Both the position numbers and the translations under genes were made by a program. Positions 27,902 through 36,224 of a stretch of 64,000 nucleotides of DNA are shown here, piece by piece. How positions within the stretch are numbered: the stretch's first letter is position 1; every line of letters starts with the position of its first letter. The notes under the pieces are model-generated. The model was not told the origin of the DNA, did no database searches, and saw nothing but the letters and a program-made list of their open reading frames with translations. Origin of the DNA: Microbulbifer hydrolyticus (lineage in GTDB: Bacteria; Pseudomonadota; Gammaproteobacteria; Pseudomonadales; Cellvibrionaceae); the NCBI RefSeq assembly GCF_009931115.1, contig NZ_CP047491.1, positions 4,122,001 through 4,186,000 of the forward strand, written 5' to 3'.

Positions 27902-28357
27902 ATGGACGCCCGCTCTTTACTTTTGGGGCTGTTGGCCAGTGCACTGACCTGCGCGGCCTTCGCCACGGAAGAAACCAGTACCCAAGTATCCGGCACTGCG
28001 AACACACCGGAAACCATGGAACATGTGGAGGTCATTGGCTATCCGACGCCAGCGCCTTCCGCACAGGAAGCCGCCACGGACATACCGTCCAGTGCCGAAC
28101 AGCTTGCACAGCAACAGCGACAGGAGCTGTTACGCGCGGCACGCCAGGCGCAATTGCAGCAACTGGAGGCGTTCCAGCTGGAAGGCAAACGCCTTGAAGG
28201 CGAGGAAGTGGCGCAGCAGGCCCCGGAACAGCTCAAGCAACTGGAGCCGGCCGCGCTGAAAATCGAGGCGGACAGCGAGCTGGAAGAAGAAGCCACCGCG
28301 ATCGAGCCGACACAGGAAAATCAGCCGGAACAGGAACCACTGCAGGAACCCAGCTGA
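27902..28357 (+). CDS. small secreted Gln/Glu-rich protein
   Basis: A 151-residue protein with a signal peptide (MDARSLLLGLLASALTCAAF, cleavage after FAT or so). VEVIGYPTPAPSAQEA is followed by a long charged helix (AEQLAQQQRQELLRAARQAQ and onward) that should form a coiled coil, and an acidic tail rich in E and Q. No known domain. It is convergent with znuA, six bases apart, and divergent from polA. Confidence 0.6.
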   Translation: MDARSLLLGLLASALTCAAFATEETSTQVSGTANTPETMEHVEVIGYPTPAPSAQEAATDIPSSAEQLAQQQRQELLRAARQAQLQQLEAFQLEGKRLEGEEVAQQAPEQLKQLEPAALKIEADSELEEEATAIEPTQENQPEQEPLQEPS

Positions 28358-28363
28358 GCGCAG

Positions 28364-29323
28364 TTACCGGCTGCGATCGGGAATCGCACCCAGGCATTTG
28401 CGCGCATCGGCGAGCAACTGCGCCATCAGCGCAGGGTAATCCGCATCCGCCGGCAGGCGCGTGCCCAGTGGGTCCAGCGCCTCATAGCCGAGATTCAGGT
28501 GCCCCGCGGTCTGTCGATCCCGGTCGTTGGCAGGTACCTCACCGAACAGGCATCCGCGCGCCTGCCCGTTTTCGGACAATTCATGTGTCTCCAGCATGGC
28601 GCGGGCCCCATGCTGATGGCTGGCAGAGCTGCCGAGGCTATCCACCTTCACGCCGGCGGGGCCAAAAAACTGGCTGTATGCGGTGTGGGTGGAAACGATG
28701 GGGACGTCCCGATAGGCCCACAGAGCCCGGTCCTGAACTTTCTGCAGGTTCGCCATGGCGCGGGAAAAATCGCGCGCACGGGCGCGAATTTCCTCCGCCT
28801 GCGACGGGTTCAGTGCCGCCAGGCGCGTGGCGATATGTGCGGCCATCACCGCCGCGTTGCGGGGACGCAGCCAGATATGCGGGTCAGCCGCATCCGCGCC
28901 GTCAAATTCGTAGCCACCGGCCGCCAACAACCCCAGCTGCTTTTCCGCCGGCAACAATGCCATCTGCCGCGCCAGCACCGATTCCATTTCCGGCCCCAAC
29001 CAGATCACCAGCTGTGCCGACTCCATCACCATGCGGTCGCTGATCTTTGGCGCATAGTGGTGGGGGTCTCCATTGCGCACCAGCTGCTTGATCGACACCT
29101 GTGGCCCGGCGACTTCACGGACAATCATTGCCAACGGCCTTATGCTGACCACGAGGGTCGCGGCTCCGTCACCGGGGCTTGCCTTTCCAACCGTTTCCAC
29201 CGGTTCACCTGCATTCTGCTTTCCACAGGCGGCGAGAAAGAGTGCCAGGACGGCGATGAAAATCAGCGGGAATACAGATGTCGTCGGACGAATCTCGTGA
29301 CTACCAGGCAATGTGACCACCAC
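28364..29323 (-). CDS. znuA: zinc ABC transporter substrate-binding lipoprotein ZnuA
   Basis: A 319-residue cluster A-I solute-binding protein that captures zinc in the periplasm for ZnuBC. The signal ends in FLAACGK, a lipobox (LAAC). Metal-site histidines appear in NGDPHHYAPKISD, DPHIWLRP and VSTHTAYSQFF, with an acidic ligand region CLFGEVPAND. The usual His-rich loop before the second ligand is absent: the loop reads GGYEFDGADAADPH. The start is a GTG without a strong ribosome binding site. It is divergent from znuCB around a Zur-like site. Confidence 0.88.
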   Translation of the reverse strand: MVVTLPGSHEIRPTTSVFPLIFIAVLALFLAACGKQNAGEPVETVGKASPGDGAATLVVSIRPLAMIVREVAGPQVSIKQLVRNGDPHHYAPKISDRMVMESAQLVIWLGPEMESVLARQMALLPAEKQLGLLAAGGYEFDGADAADPHIWLRPRNAAVMAAHIATRLAALNPSQAEEIRARARDFSRAMANLQKVQDRALWAYRDVPIVSTHTAYSQFFGPAGVKVDSLGSSASHQHGARAMLETHELSENGQARGCLFGEVPANDRDRQTAGHLNLGYEALDPLGTRLPADADYPALMAQLLADARKCLGAIPDRSR

Positions 29324-29363
29324 AGTTCGGTTTCCGGCGCTTGGCCGGTTGGGGTGAAAAAAA

Positions 29364-29380
29364 GTGCGATATAATCACAC
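29364..29380. promoter_or_regulatory. candidate Zur operator
   Basis: GTGCGATATAATCACAC is nearly palindromic (GTGxGAT..ATCxCAC) and sits between the divergent znuA and znuC starts. The AT-rich core resembles Zur-family boxes, which contain GATATAATC-like or GTTATAATATAAC-like dyads. It would let zinc-loaded Zur repress both directions. Confidence 0.5.
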
Positions 29381-29490
29381 CCAGCGTACACTCGCCAGCC
29401 ATTCACCCCACACCGCCGGGTTCGGGTAACGGGTAGCTCTCCGCCCCGTCTTTCATTCGTCAATCCACCGTCAGATCACAGGAGTCTCCC

Positions 29491-30291
29491 CTGACCGACA
29501 GCCAGCCGCTTATCCGCGCCCACAATCTCGGCCTTGAAATTGCCGGGCGGCAACTGCTCCGGGATATAACTCTCGAGTTGCAGCCCGCGGAAATCGTTAC
29601 GGTAATTGGCCCCAACGGCGCCGGCAAAACCACCCTGTTACGCCTTCTCCTCGGTCTGACCCGCCCGACTTCCGGACGTGTTGAGCGTCGCGCTGGCCTG
29701 CGCCTGGGCTATATGCCCCAACGCCTGCAAATCGACGCCACCATGCCCATGACTGTTGGTCGTTTTCTGCAGTTGGGTATTAATGACGTAAAGGTTGCGG
29801 ACGCTCTGGCGCGTGTAGGCGCCCCCCACTTGGCTGGTGCGCGCCTTGCAGATCTGTCCGGGGGAGAGATGCAAAGGGTATTACTGGCCCGCGCGGCGGC
29901 GCGAAAACCCCAGCTTCTGGTGCTGGATGAGCCCACGCAGGGTGTGGATGTCGGTGGCCAGGGCGAGGTGTATCAGTTAATCGCCCAGCTCCGCGACGAA
30001 CTCGGCTGCGGCGTTTTGCTGGTTTCCCACGACCTGCATCTGGTGATGGCGGCTACCGACCGCGTGCTGTGCGTCAACCAGCATATCTGCTGTCATGGCC
30101 ACCCCGAACAGGTGAGTAAGGATCCCGTGTACCTGGAAATGTTCGGTGACAAGCTTGCGCTCTACACCCACCAGCACAACCACCACCACGATCTCAGCGG
30201 CGAAGTGGTGGACGACTGCTGCGACCACGGTCATCTGCAGCATACGCACGGCGGCGACAAGTCGGATAGCAGTGATCGAGGCGAGCCGTGA
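29491..30291 (+). CDS. znuC: zinc ABC transporter ATPase ZnuC, probable CTG start
   Basis: A 266-residue ATPase. In the open frame between the stop at 29434 and Walker A there is no ATG or GTG, and the only TTG (29578) would delete the first strands of the fold. The codon CTG at 29491 has AGGAG six bases upstream and gives the family-typical start (TDSQPLIRAHNLGLEIAGRQ). Walker A is IGPNGAGKTTLLRLLLG, the signature LSGGEMQRVLLARA, Walker B LLVLDEPTQGVD, and the H-loop LLVSHDLHLV. The C-terminal tail is His/Asp/Cys-rich (HQHNHHHDL, DDCCDHGHLQHTHGGD). It overlaps znuB by four bases. Confidence 0.88.
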   Translation: MTDSQPLIRAHNLGLEIAGRQLLRDITLELQPAEIVTVIGPNGAGKTTLLRLLLGLTRPTSGRVERRAGLRLGYMPQRLQIDATMPMTVGRFLQLGINDVKVADALARVGAPHLAGARLADLSGGEMQRVLLARAAARKPQLLVLDEPTQGVDVGGQGEVYQLIAQLRDELGCGVLLVSHDLHLVMAATDRVLCVNQHICCHGHPEQVSKDPVYLEMFGDKLALYTHQHNHHHDLSGEVVDDCCDHGHLQHTHGGDKSDSSDRGEP

Positions 30292-31094
30292 GCGAGTTTA
30301 CCCAATTGTTATACAGCCAGTTTCTCTGGTACGCCCTCATCGCCGGCCTATTGGTCGCGCTGGTCAGCGGGCCCCTGGGGTGTTTCGCAGTATGGCGACG
30401 GATGGCCTACTTCGGTGACACCCTCGCACACTCCGCACTCCTCGGGGTAACCCTGGGTTTTGTACTGCATGTCCAGCCGACCCTGGCCGTGGGCGCAAGC
30501 AGCTGCCTGTTGGCGCTGCTGCTAGTCTATTTCCAGCGTCGCCAGGACCTTTCGGTGGACACACTATTGGGGATTCTTTCCCACTCCATGCTGGCGCTGG
30601 GGATCATCACCATCAGCCTGCTGGATATCAATGTAGATCTGCTGTCTCTGCTGCTGGGCGACCTGCTGGCGGTTTCCCCCCAGGACCTGACCCTGATGGC
30701 TGCCGCCTCTGCGGTTATCGCCGTGCTGCTGTTAGTACTGTGGCCCAAACTGCTGGCGTTTACCCTGCACGAAGAGCTCGCGGCAGTGGAAGGCGTTCGG
30801 GTTGAGCGAATAAGACTGGCACTGATGTTGATGCTGGCGCTGCTGATTGCCATCGCCATGAAGGTGGTGGGCGTACTCCTGATCACTGCCCTGCTGATCA
30901 TTCCAGCCGCCGCTGCCCGCCGGATTTCCACAACGCCCGAACAGATGGCCGGCTTCGCCTCGCTGATCGGCTGTATATCCGTACTGATCGGCCTCGCAGC
31001 CTCGGTACTCTGGGACACGCCGGCAGGTCCATCCATCGTGCTGGCAGCGGGCGCTCTTTTCATGCTCGGCCAACTCCGAAGGGCCGACAGCTAA
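30288..31094 (+). CDS. znuB: zinc ABC transporter permease ZnuB
   Basis: A 268-residue inner-membrane protein with about eight hydrophobic helices and the ABC-3 family segments RRMAYFGDTLAHSALLGVTL and ALLIIPAAAARRISTTPEQM. The start is the GTG at 30288, whose last bases form the znuC stop (GTGA), indicating coupled translation. It imports zinc with ZnuC and ZnuA. Confidence 0.93.
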   Translation: MSEFTQLLYSQFLWYALIAGLLVALVSGPLGCFAVWRRMAYFGDTLAHSALLGVTLGFVLHVQPTLAVGASSCLLALLLVYFQRRQDLSVDTLLGILSHSMLALGIITISLLDINVDLLSLLLGDLLAVSPQDLTLMAAASAVIAVLLLVLWPKLLAFTLHEELAAVEGVRVERIRLALMLMLALLIAIAMKVVGVLLITALLIIPAAAARRISTTPEQMAGFASLIGCISVLIGLAASVLWDTPAGPSIVLAAGALFMLGQLRRADS

Positions 31095-31104
31095 GACGCT
31101 TGCT

Positions 31105-31251
31105 CTAGCGCCCGGCACCGCGCCGCCTATTCTGACGCTGCTGAACTCGCTCGCTGCCAGCGCGGTGAAATCCATACACGGTAAGTCCGATGCCAATCAG
31201 CATCAGCACGAACACGGCCAGGCCCACATAGAAAATTAGCGCGTCAGACAT
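31105..31251 (-). CDS. very small membrane protein
   Basis: A 48-residue frame: MSDALIFYVGLAVFVLMLIG is a strong single helix, followed by a very basic tail (RVQQRQNRRRGAGR). It starts four bases after the stop of the next small membrane protein gene, in the same direction, which suggests translational coupling. No Pfam-like similarity is evident. It was found by reading the sequence between znuB and the next gene. Confidence 0.5.
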   Translation of the reverse strand: MSDALIFYVGLAVFVLMLIGIGLTVYGFHRAGSERVQQRQNRRRGAGR

Positions 31252-31255
31252 GTTG

Positions 31256-31432
31256 CTACCGATGCGCCAGGAGCGCGGATACTTTCACGTAGATACCGAA
31301 TGCCAGAATTGTGGGAACCCACAACGCGGTAAACAAACCCTGCTCACGATATCCGTTGAACCAGAGATAGCAGGACAGTGCAAACGCGATGGCTACCGCG
31401 AGAAAGATAAACAGATCGGATAACCGGAACAT
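31256..31432 (-). CDS. small two-helix membrane protein
   Basis: 58 residues from the internal ATG (MFRLSDLFIFLAVAIAFALS); the upstream extension is charged and unlikely. Two hydrophobic helices separated by NGYREQG. It forms a tail-to-head series with the 48-residue gene and the 64-residue gene. Function unknown. Confidence 0.55.
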   Translation of the reverse strand: MFRLSDLFIFLAVAIAFALSCYLWFNGYREQGLFTALWVPTILAFGIYVKVSALLAHR

Positions 31433-31457
31433 GTACGGCTCCTTGTCCTTCAGAGAT

Positions 31458-31652
31458 TTAATCTTGCCAGAACCCGATGGCGGCAATTAGCAGACCCGCT
31501 ATGGCGATCGAGGCCGGAATTCTCAGGCCGGGAATGCCGAATACTGCCACCATGGATGGCGCCCATCCGAACAGCCCCAATACCAGCCAGACCGCCCATG
31601 GCAACACCACGACAAGCCCGGCATAGCCGAGCCAACGCCGCCTGTTTAGCAC
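31458..31652 (-). CDS. small membrane protein, start uncertain
   Basis: A 64-residue protein from GTG 31652, with two hydrophobic helices (LGYAGLVVVLPWAVWLVLGL; IPASIAIAGLLIAAIGF). The frame stays open upstream to about 31775 without an ATG, GTG or TTG, and reads WRWLDDAYTDSIFRHWP directly before the chosen start, which looks protein-like. Either a non-standard start is used or this is chance. It is in line with two other small membrane genes. Confidence 0.45.
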   Translation of the reverse strand: MLNRRRWLGYAGLVVVLPWAVWLVLGLFGWAPSMVAVFGIPGLRIPASIAIAGLLIAAIGFWQD

Positions 31653-31775
31653 GGGCCAGTGCCTGAAAATCGAATCTGTGTACGCATCGTCTAACCACCG
31701 CCAGGCTTCTATGCAGACTAGCCCATTGCGGCAAAAAGCGCTCGAGTCTTGCGACAGCGCCTTTCCGGGCGACGA

Positions 31776-32567
31776 TCAGGTGGGATATTTAAGAAGCGTC
31801 ATGTGTAAGAGGTTCACGCCCCAGTGGGTGAGGACGCAGGCCCAGAAGCTTCCGCGTAGCTGCCAAACCAGTGCATACCCCAGCCCGGCAACTGCAACCA
31901 GCGTCAACAGCACAGGCGATGCGGCCCAACCAGTGTGCAGGGTGGTAAATAGTGCAGTGACCAGAATGGTTGGGAGCCAGCGCCATTTATGTAGCCACTC
32001 CCCCAGGCCCCGCTGCAATATCCAGCGAAAAAACCCCTCTTCCGCGATACACACAACCAGCAGGTTGATCAACGCAGCGATCGCAATGGTCGCGGTAAGT
32101 TTCGGGTAAACACCCAGCAACACAATCCCGGCCACTACCGGCACGGATATGGCTGCGGCGATAACCGGCAGGTCCGCGCGCTTCAGAGGCTGTGGCCGCA
32201 GCAACATAAAAATTACAAAGGTCAGGGCAATCACCGCCTTTGCCGGGCGGAAGCTGGCATAGATGAGATTGCCATCTGCATCGTTGTAAGGCGGCAGCAC
32301 CGTGATGTGCTCATTACCGGGGATTAGGCCGCTGTTTACAGTGAACATCAAAACACCGGTAAGCAGGAAACTGGCCGTTTTTTTCCCACCGCGGGTATTT
32401 TCGATCGCCACCAGGCCCAGCCAGATTGTCGGCGCAAATACACCGACCCAACCAAACGGAATGGCGAGCAGGCAAAGAAATACGGCGGGGAGCCATAAGC
32501 TTTTAGTGTCGAAAGGCTCGGCGGCGCGAATTACCGGCGCGCCCTGTTGAACGTTAAGCGAAAACAT
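31776..32567 (-). CDS. CPBP-family intramembrane metalloprotease
   Basis: 263 residues from ATG 32567 (MFSLNVQQGAPVIRAAE); a longer start at 32630 is possible. About eight helices. The CPBP (Abi/CAAX-protease) motifs are all there: EEGFFRWILQRGL (motif 1, EExxxR), FTTLHTGW (motif 2 histidine) and THWGVNLLH (motif 3 histidine). Members cleave prenyl or other membrane substrates, but bacterial roles are varied. Nothing in the surroundings identifies a substrate. Confidence 0.85.
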   Translation of the reverse strand: MFSLNVQQGAPVIRAAEPFDTKSLWLPAVFLCLLAIPFGWVGVFAPTIWLGLVAIENTRGGKKTASFLLTGVLMFTVNSGLIPGNEHITVLPPYNDADGNLIYASFRPAKAVIALTFVIFMLLRPQPLKRADLPVIAAAISVPVVAGIVLLGVYPKLTATIAIAALINLLVVCIAEEGFFRWILQRGLGEWLHKWRWLPTILVTALFTTLHTGWAASPVLLTLVAVAGLGYALVWQLRGSFWACVLTHWGVNLLHMTLLKYPT

Positions 32568-32650
32568 AGAAAATCCATTTTCAGGTTCGGTAAAAAGGGC
32601 AGGCGCCATCATAGCCCCTGCAGAGTCCAATTTCCGTGATCGGGGGCAAG

Positions 32651-33319
32651 CTACCCCTTATACGTAACTCGCATAGATCGGTAAGTCAGCTTCATCTTTG
32701 CCGGATCCAGTGGTGCCTTGAAAAACCCATGGTAGTGGCCGCGCGGGTTGATCAACACCACCTGGGATCCGTGATCAACGGTGTAGTCACCGTCTTCCAG
32801 TGGAACCTTGTTGAAAGGTACATTCAGCTGATTGGCGAAGCGCTTCAGGTTAAGGAACTCCCCGGTGACCCCGGAAAATTCAGGATTAAAGTAGCGCACG
32901 TAATCGTGTAATTTTTCTGGCTCGTCCCGTTGCGGATCGACCGAGACCAGCAGGATATCCGTGTCCTCGCGGGTTTTTTCGTCCAGTGTCTGATAGAACG
33001 TATTCAATGTGGCCAGGGTTGTCGGGCAGACGTCCGGGCAATGGGTAAAGCCGAAAAACACCAGGGTCCAGCGACCCGCCAGCTCGGTGGTACTGAATGT
33101 ATTGCCGGTGTCAGCGACCAGTTCGAATTCGTCGAGGATCCTCGGGCGCTCCAGCTTTATCGCGCCATTGGCACGCAGCTCTGTATCGGTGATCACACGC
33201 GGTTGATTCATTTTATTGAGAAAACCCGCCACGACCGCCAGCATAAACAGCACCATGACGGCGACCGTTATATAGATACCCCGCTTCTGGTCCGGTGTGT
33301 GCTGTGCGTTCTGACTCAT
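32651..33319 (-). CDS. SCO1/SenC copper chaperone for cytochrome oxidase
   Basis: A 222-residue membrane-anchored thioredoxin-like protein with one N-terminal helix. The copper site is FGFTHCPDVCPTTLATLN (CxxxC) plus the histidine in TVDHGSQVVLINP. It delivers copper to the CuA site of subunit II (CoxB) on the periplasmic side. It follows cyoE by two bases at the end of the cox cluster. Confidence 0.93.
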   Translation of the reverse strand: MSQNAQHTPDQKRGIYITVAVMVLFMLAVVAGFLNKMNQPRVITDTELRANGAIKLERPRILDEFELVADTGNTFSTTELAGRWTLVFFGFTHCPDVCPTTLATLNTFYQTLDEKTREDTDILLVSVDPQRDEPEKLHDYVRYFNPEFSGVTGEFLNLKRFANQLNVPFNKVPLEDGDYTVDHGSQVVLINPRGHYHGFFKAPLDPAKMKLTYRSMRVTYKG

Positions 33320-33321
33320 AT

Positions 33322-34230
33322 TCAGACTCCGCTGGTAGGCAATGCGACCAGATAGTGATCCAGCAGCATGATGCAGAACAGTGCCATCAAATAGATGATT
33401 GAATACTTGAAGGTTTCCATGCCTGCGTTGGGATTTTTATCCCGCAGCATTTCTACCGCCCAGTAGAGGAATCCAACCCCCAATACCACTGCACCAAGCA
33501 GGTACAGCCAGCCGAGCATTGCGGTCGCGAAAGGAAGCAGGCTCACCGCAAACAATATGATGGTGTACAGCAAGATATGTACCTTGGTGTATTCCACCCC
33601 GTGGGTAATCGGCAACATGGGAATTTCCGCTTTTGCATAATCATCTCTGCGGTGCACTGCCAGCGCCCAGAAGTGGGGTGGTGTCCAGGCAAAAATAATC
33701 AGTGCGAGCAACAGTCCATGACCGTGCATGTCGCCGGTAACAGCAACCCAGCCAAGCAGGGGCGGCGCGGCTCCGGCAAGTCCGCCAATCACAATATTCT
33801 GGGGGGTCGCGCGCTTGAGGAACATGGTGTAGACGACCGCGTACCCGAGCAGGGAAAACAGCGTTAGCCAGGCGGTCAGCGGGTTGACGAAGGCGAGCAA
33901 TATGGCCATGCCGCTGCAACCAAGGGCAAGGGCGAATACAAGTGCCTTTTGTGGCTCCACCCGGCCCCGAGCGACCGGGCGGTTGGTGGTGCGGGCCATT
34001 TTCAGGTCGATCCGGCGATCGACCAGGTGATTCACCGCGGCGGCGGAACCCGCGCACAGGGCAATGCCAAGATTACCCAGCAGCAAAATATCCAGCGGCA
34101 CCATTCCCGGGACCGCGAGCAGCATCCCGATCACAGAGGTGAGTATCATCAACATCACCACCCGCGGTTTGGTAAGTTCATAGTAATCGCGCCAGCTGGC
34201 GCGTTGGACACTTACGGCCTCGGTACTCAT
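33322..34230 (-). CDS. cyoE: protoheme IX farnesyltransferase (heme O synthase)
   Basis: 302 residues from ATG 34230, with GAGG eight bases upstream (a GTG three codons earlier is the alternative). UbiA-type prenyltransferase with nine helices. [20 protein letters not shown] is the first Asp-rich motif and [18 protein letters not shown] the second. It makes heme O from heme B and farnesyl diphosphate; ctaA then makes heme A for the cox oxidase. It lies two bases before the SCO gene. Confidence 0.94.
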   Translation of the reverse strand: MSTEAVSVQRASWRDYYELTKPRVVMLMILTSVIGMLLAVPGMVPLDILLLGNLGIALCAGSAAAVNHLVDRRIDLKMARTTNRPVARGRVEPQKALVFALALGCSGMAILLAFVNPLTAWLTLFSLLGYAVVYTMFLKRATPQNIVIGGLAGAAPPLLGWVAVTGDMHGHGLLLALIIFAWTPPHFWALAVHRRDDYAKAEIPMLPITHGVEYTKVHILLYTIILFAVSLLPFATAMLGWLYLLGAVVLGVGFLYWAVEMLRDKNPNAGMETFKYSIIYLMALFCIMLLDHYLVALPTSGV

Positions 34231-34378
34231 GGTTACCACCTCTTTTTCGTTATTATGCTGGCCTTATTCCTTGTGGCCTCATTCGTGGCACCGAACGCTG
34301 TTCCAGTTCGGTGGCGGGAAACACGCCGCCCGGCATGTTTCCTTCAATTCTTGCTCCCAACTGCTCGGGTATATTCAA

Positions 34379-35428
34379 TTAATTCGGTTTTATTGCCGGC
34401 TGCACCGTATTGATGCGATAGCAGAACGTCAACAGGCTCAACAGCAACAGAGCGGCACCAGCGTTATGCGCTACCGCTATCGGTAGCGGCAGAAACATCA
34501 CAACGTTCGCAATTCCCAAACCCACTTGCAAGCACAATACCACCAGCAGCCCCTGTGCCCAGCGTCGGGAACCGGCACGCCAGGTGAGCACCGCCAGCAG
34601 GGTCACCAGCAGCGAAACGATTAGTGCGCCAATGCGATGGGCAAGGTGGATTGCAGTGCGTGCGTCGCTCTCCAGCGCACCCCCCAGATAGTTTGGGCCG
34701 ATGTGCTGTGCAACATTAAATCCCTGGGAAAAATCCGCTTCGGGCCACCACTGGTTATGACAGGTGGGGAAGTCCGGACAAGCGAGGGCCGCGTAGTTTG
34801 AGCTGGTCCAGCCACCAAGGGCGATCTGCAGCCCAACGGCAATGACGGCAATCACCGCGAGCGGTCGCAGCTTTTGCAGCGCGGAAAATTCGTGTGGGGG
34901 AATTAGGCGTTTTCGATAGCGCAATCGCTCCGCCAGCATCCACAGTACCGAGAGCGTGGCCATTCCACCCAGCAGGTGCGCGGTCACCACCTGAGGCCAG
35001 AGTTTCAGCGTGACCGTCCACATGCCAAACGCGGCTTGTAGCACGATCAAGCCCAGCAGGATATGGCTCTGGATAAACCCCCGATGTCCGCGGCGACGCC
35101 AGAACATGTAGGTAAGACCAGCAACCAATAACAGGAGCATGCCGGCAAAATAGCGGTGCACCATTTCCGGCCAGGTTTTGTCGGTTTCCACGGGCGTATC
35201 GGGGAACGCCTGGTTGGCGGCCGCGATTTCATGGCCCTCATTGGGCCACAAAAGATGACCGTAACACCCGGGCCAGTCCGGACAGCCGAGCCCGGCATGG
35301 CTGAGGCGGGTGAAGGCTCCAAGCACCACCACCACCAGCGCAAGGGCGGTGCCGATCAGCGCCAGGCGAAAACGCCAGTCTTTTTTGTAGTTTTTCCGCA
35401 GCGCGGTAATGTCCGATTCCACATCCAT
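34379..35428 (-). CDS. ctaA: heme A synthase (CtaA/COX15)
   Basis: A 349-residue, eight-helix protein. Duplicated four-helix halves each have a heme-binding histidine pair region: GAFTRLSHAGLGCPDWPGCY with EMVHRYFAGMLLL; GGWTSSNYAALACPDFPTCH with HLAHRIGALIVSL. It oxidises the heme O methyl group to a formyl group. It is the second gene from the 5' end of the assembly group, upstream of cyoE. Confidence 0.94.
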   Translation of the reverse strand: MDVESDITALRKNYKKDWRFRLALIGTALALVVVVLGAFTRLSHAGLGCPDWPGCYGHLLWPNEGHEIAAANQAFPDTPVETDKTWPEMVHRYFAGMLLLLVAGLTYMFWRRRGHRGFIQSHILLGLIVLQAAFGMWTVTLKLWPQVVTAHLLGGMATLSVLWMLAERLRYRKRLIPPHEFSALQKLRPLAVIAVIAVGLQIALGGWTSSNYAALACPDFPTCHNQWWPEADFSQGFNVAQHIGPNYLGGALESDARTAIHLAHRIGALIVSLLVTLLAVLTWRAGSRRWAQGLLVVLCLQVGLGIANVVMFLPLPIAVAHNAGAALLLLSLLTFCYRINTVQPAIKPN

Positions 35429-35476
35429 TTCGCTCTCTCCCGGGTGAATGTTGCTGGGGGCCGCTGTGTTGGGCCT

Positions 35477-36127
35477 CTACTTCTCGTAGGAGTACTTCAG
35501 CAGTCGTTTGATGTCCTTGAGCAGCTGGTTGCCGCTGTGGCTATTGTCATAAACCATCATGGCGAAGCCATTCTGATCTACCAGCAGTGCGCTCGGTCGT
35601 GCCAGCTGTGCGTGGTCACTGTCCGCCAGCCACTGGTCAATCTGGTGCTCGTCGGCAGTGGTAAAGCGGAGGCGCGGGTGCGCGCTGGTGAGCGCCTGGT
35701 GGCGCAATTCGGTTAGCGGTTGCCCCGTTACCAGGATGCGCTCTACCCGCTCCGCCTTTTCACTGAGGCGTATGTGTACCTGGCGGGTGGTATACAGGAG
35801 CTTCTCGCATTCTTCCGCGCATGTCTCGCCACCCACGATCAGGTAGCGCCACCGAGGTTCGTCATTGGCCAGACTGACCAGGCCGCCATCGCGCGCGCTC
35901 AGGTCGATGTCGGCAACGTTTTGCGCCGGGGTTAGCAGTTCGCCCTGATTGACGGTGTCCACAGGCATGCCCCAGCCCGTGTAAAACACAATGTACGCGG
36001 CCAGTATGGGGAGTGCTACTGCAGCAAATACCGTAAAGCCGGCCAAGCGGCTCAGGCCCGACGGTTTGCTTTGGCGGACGTTGTTGTCTGCGAAAGATGC
36101 GTTTTCGGTATGCGTGTTCTCTGCCAC
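35477..36127 (-). CDS. cox-cluster membrane protein of unknown function
   Basis: 216 residues from GTG 36127, with GAGG eight bases upstream; the longer frame would run into SURF1. One N-terminal helix (RLAGFTVFAAVALPILAAYI) and a thioredoxin-fold-like periplasmic part with IVGGETCAEECEKLLYTTRQ, where the SCO motif is reduced to CAEEC. It ends LLKDIKRLLKYSYEK. A protein of this kind lies between SURF1 and ctaA in Pseudomonas cox clusters. A role in oxidase assembly is inferred from location. Confidence 0.72.
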   Translation of the reverse strand: MAENTHTENASFADNNVRQSKPSGLSRLAGFTVFAAVALPILAAYIVFYTGWGMPVDTVNQGELLTPAQNVADIDLSARDGGLVSLANDEPRWRYLIVGGETCAEECEKLLYTTRQVHIRLSEKAERVERILVTGQPLTELRHQALTSAHPRLRFTTADEHQIDQWLADSDHAQLARPSALLVDQNGFAMMVYDNSHSGNQLLKDIKRLLKYSYEK

Positions 36128-36224
36128 GGTTTGTACCTCGCTGCTACGCCGCGTCTCCCGGAAGTTGGCCACAAAGACCTGCGCAGAGGCCCGGGCGCGC
36201 GCGTTCGTTATTGTTATCGATTGA

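Noticed and set aside
24961-28197. Long plus-strand open frames across polA (549 and 405 codons)
   Set aside because: They are opposite-strand shadows of polA in GC-rich DNA. They have no ribosome binding sites or recognisable domains, while polA shows complete motif sets.
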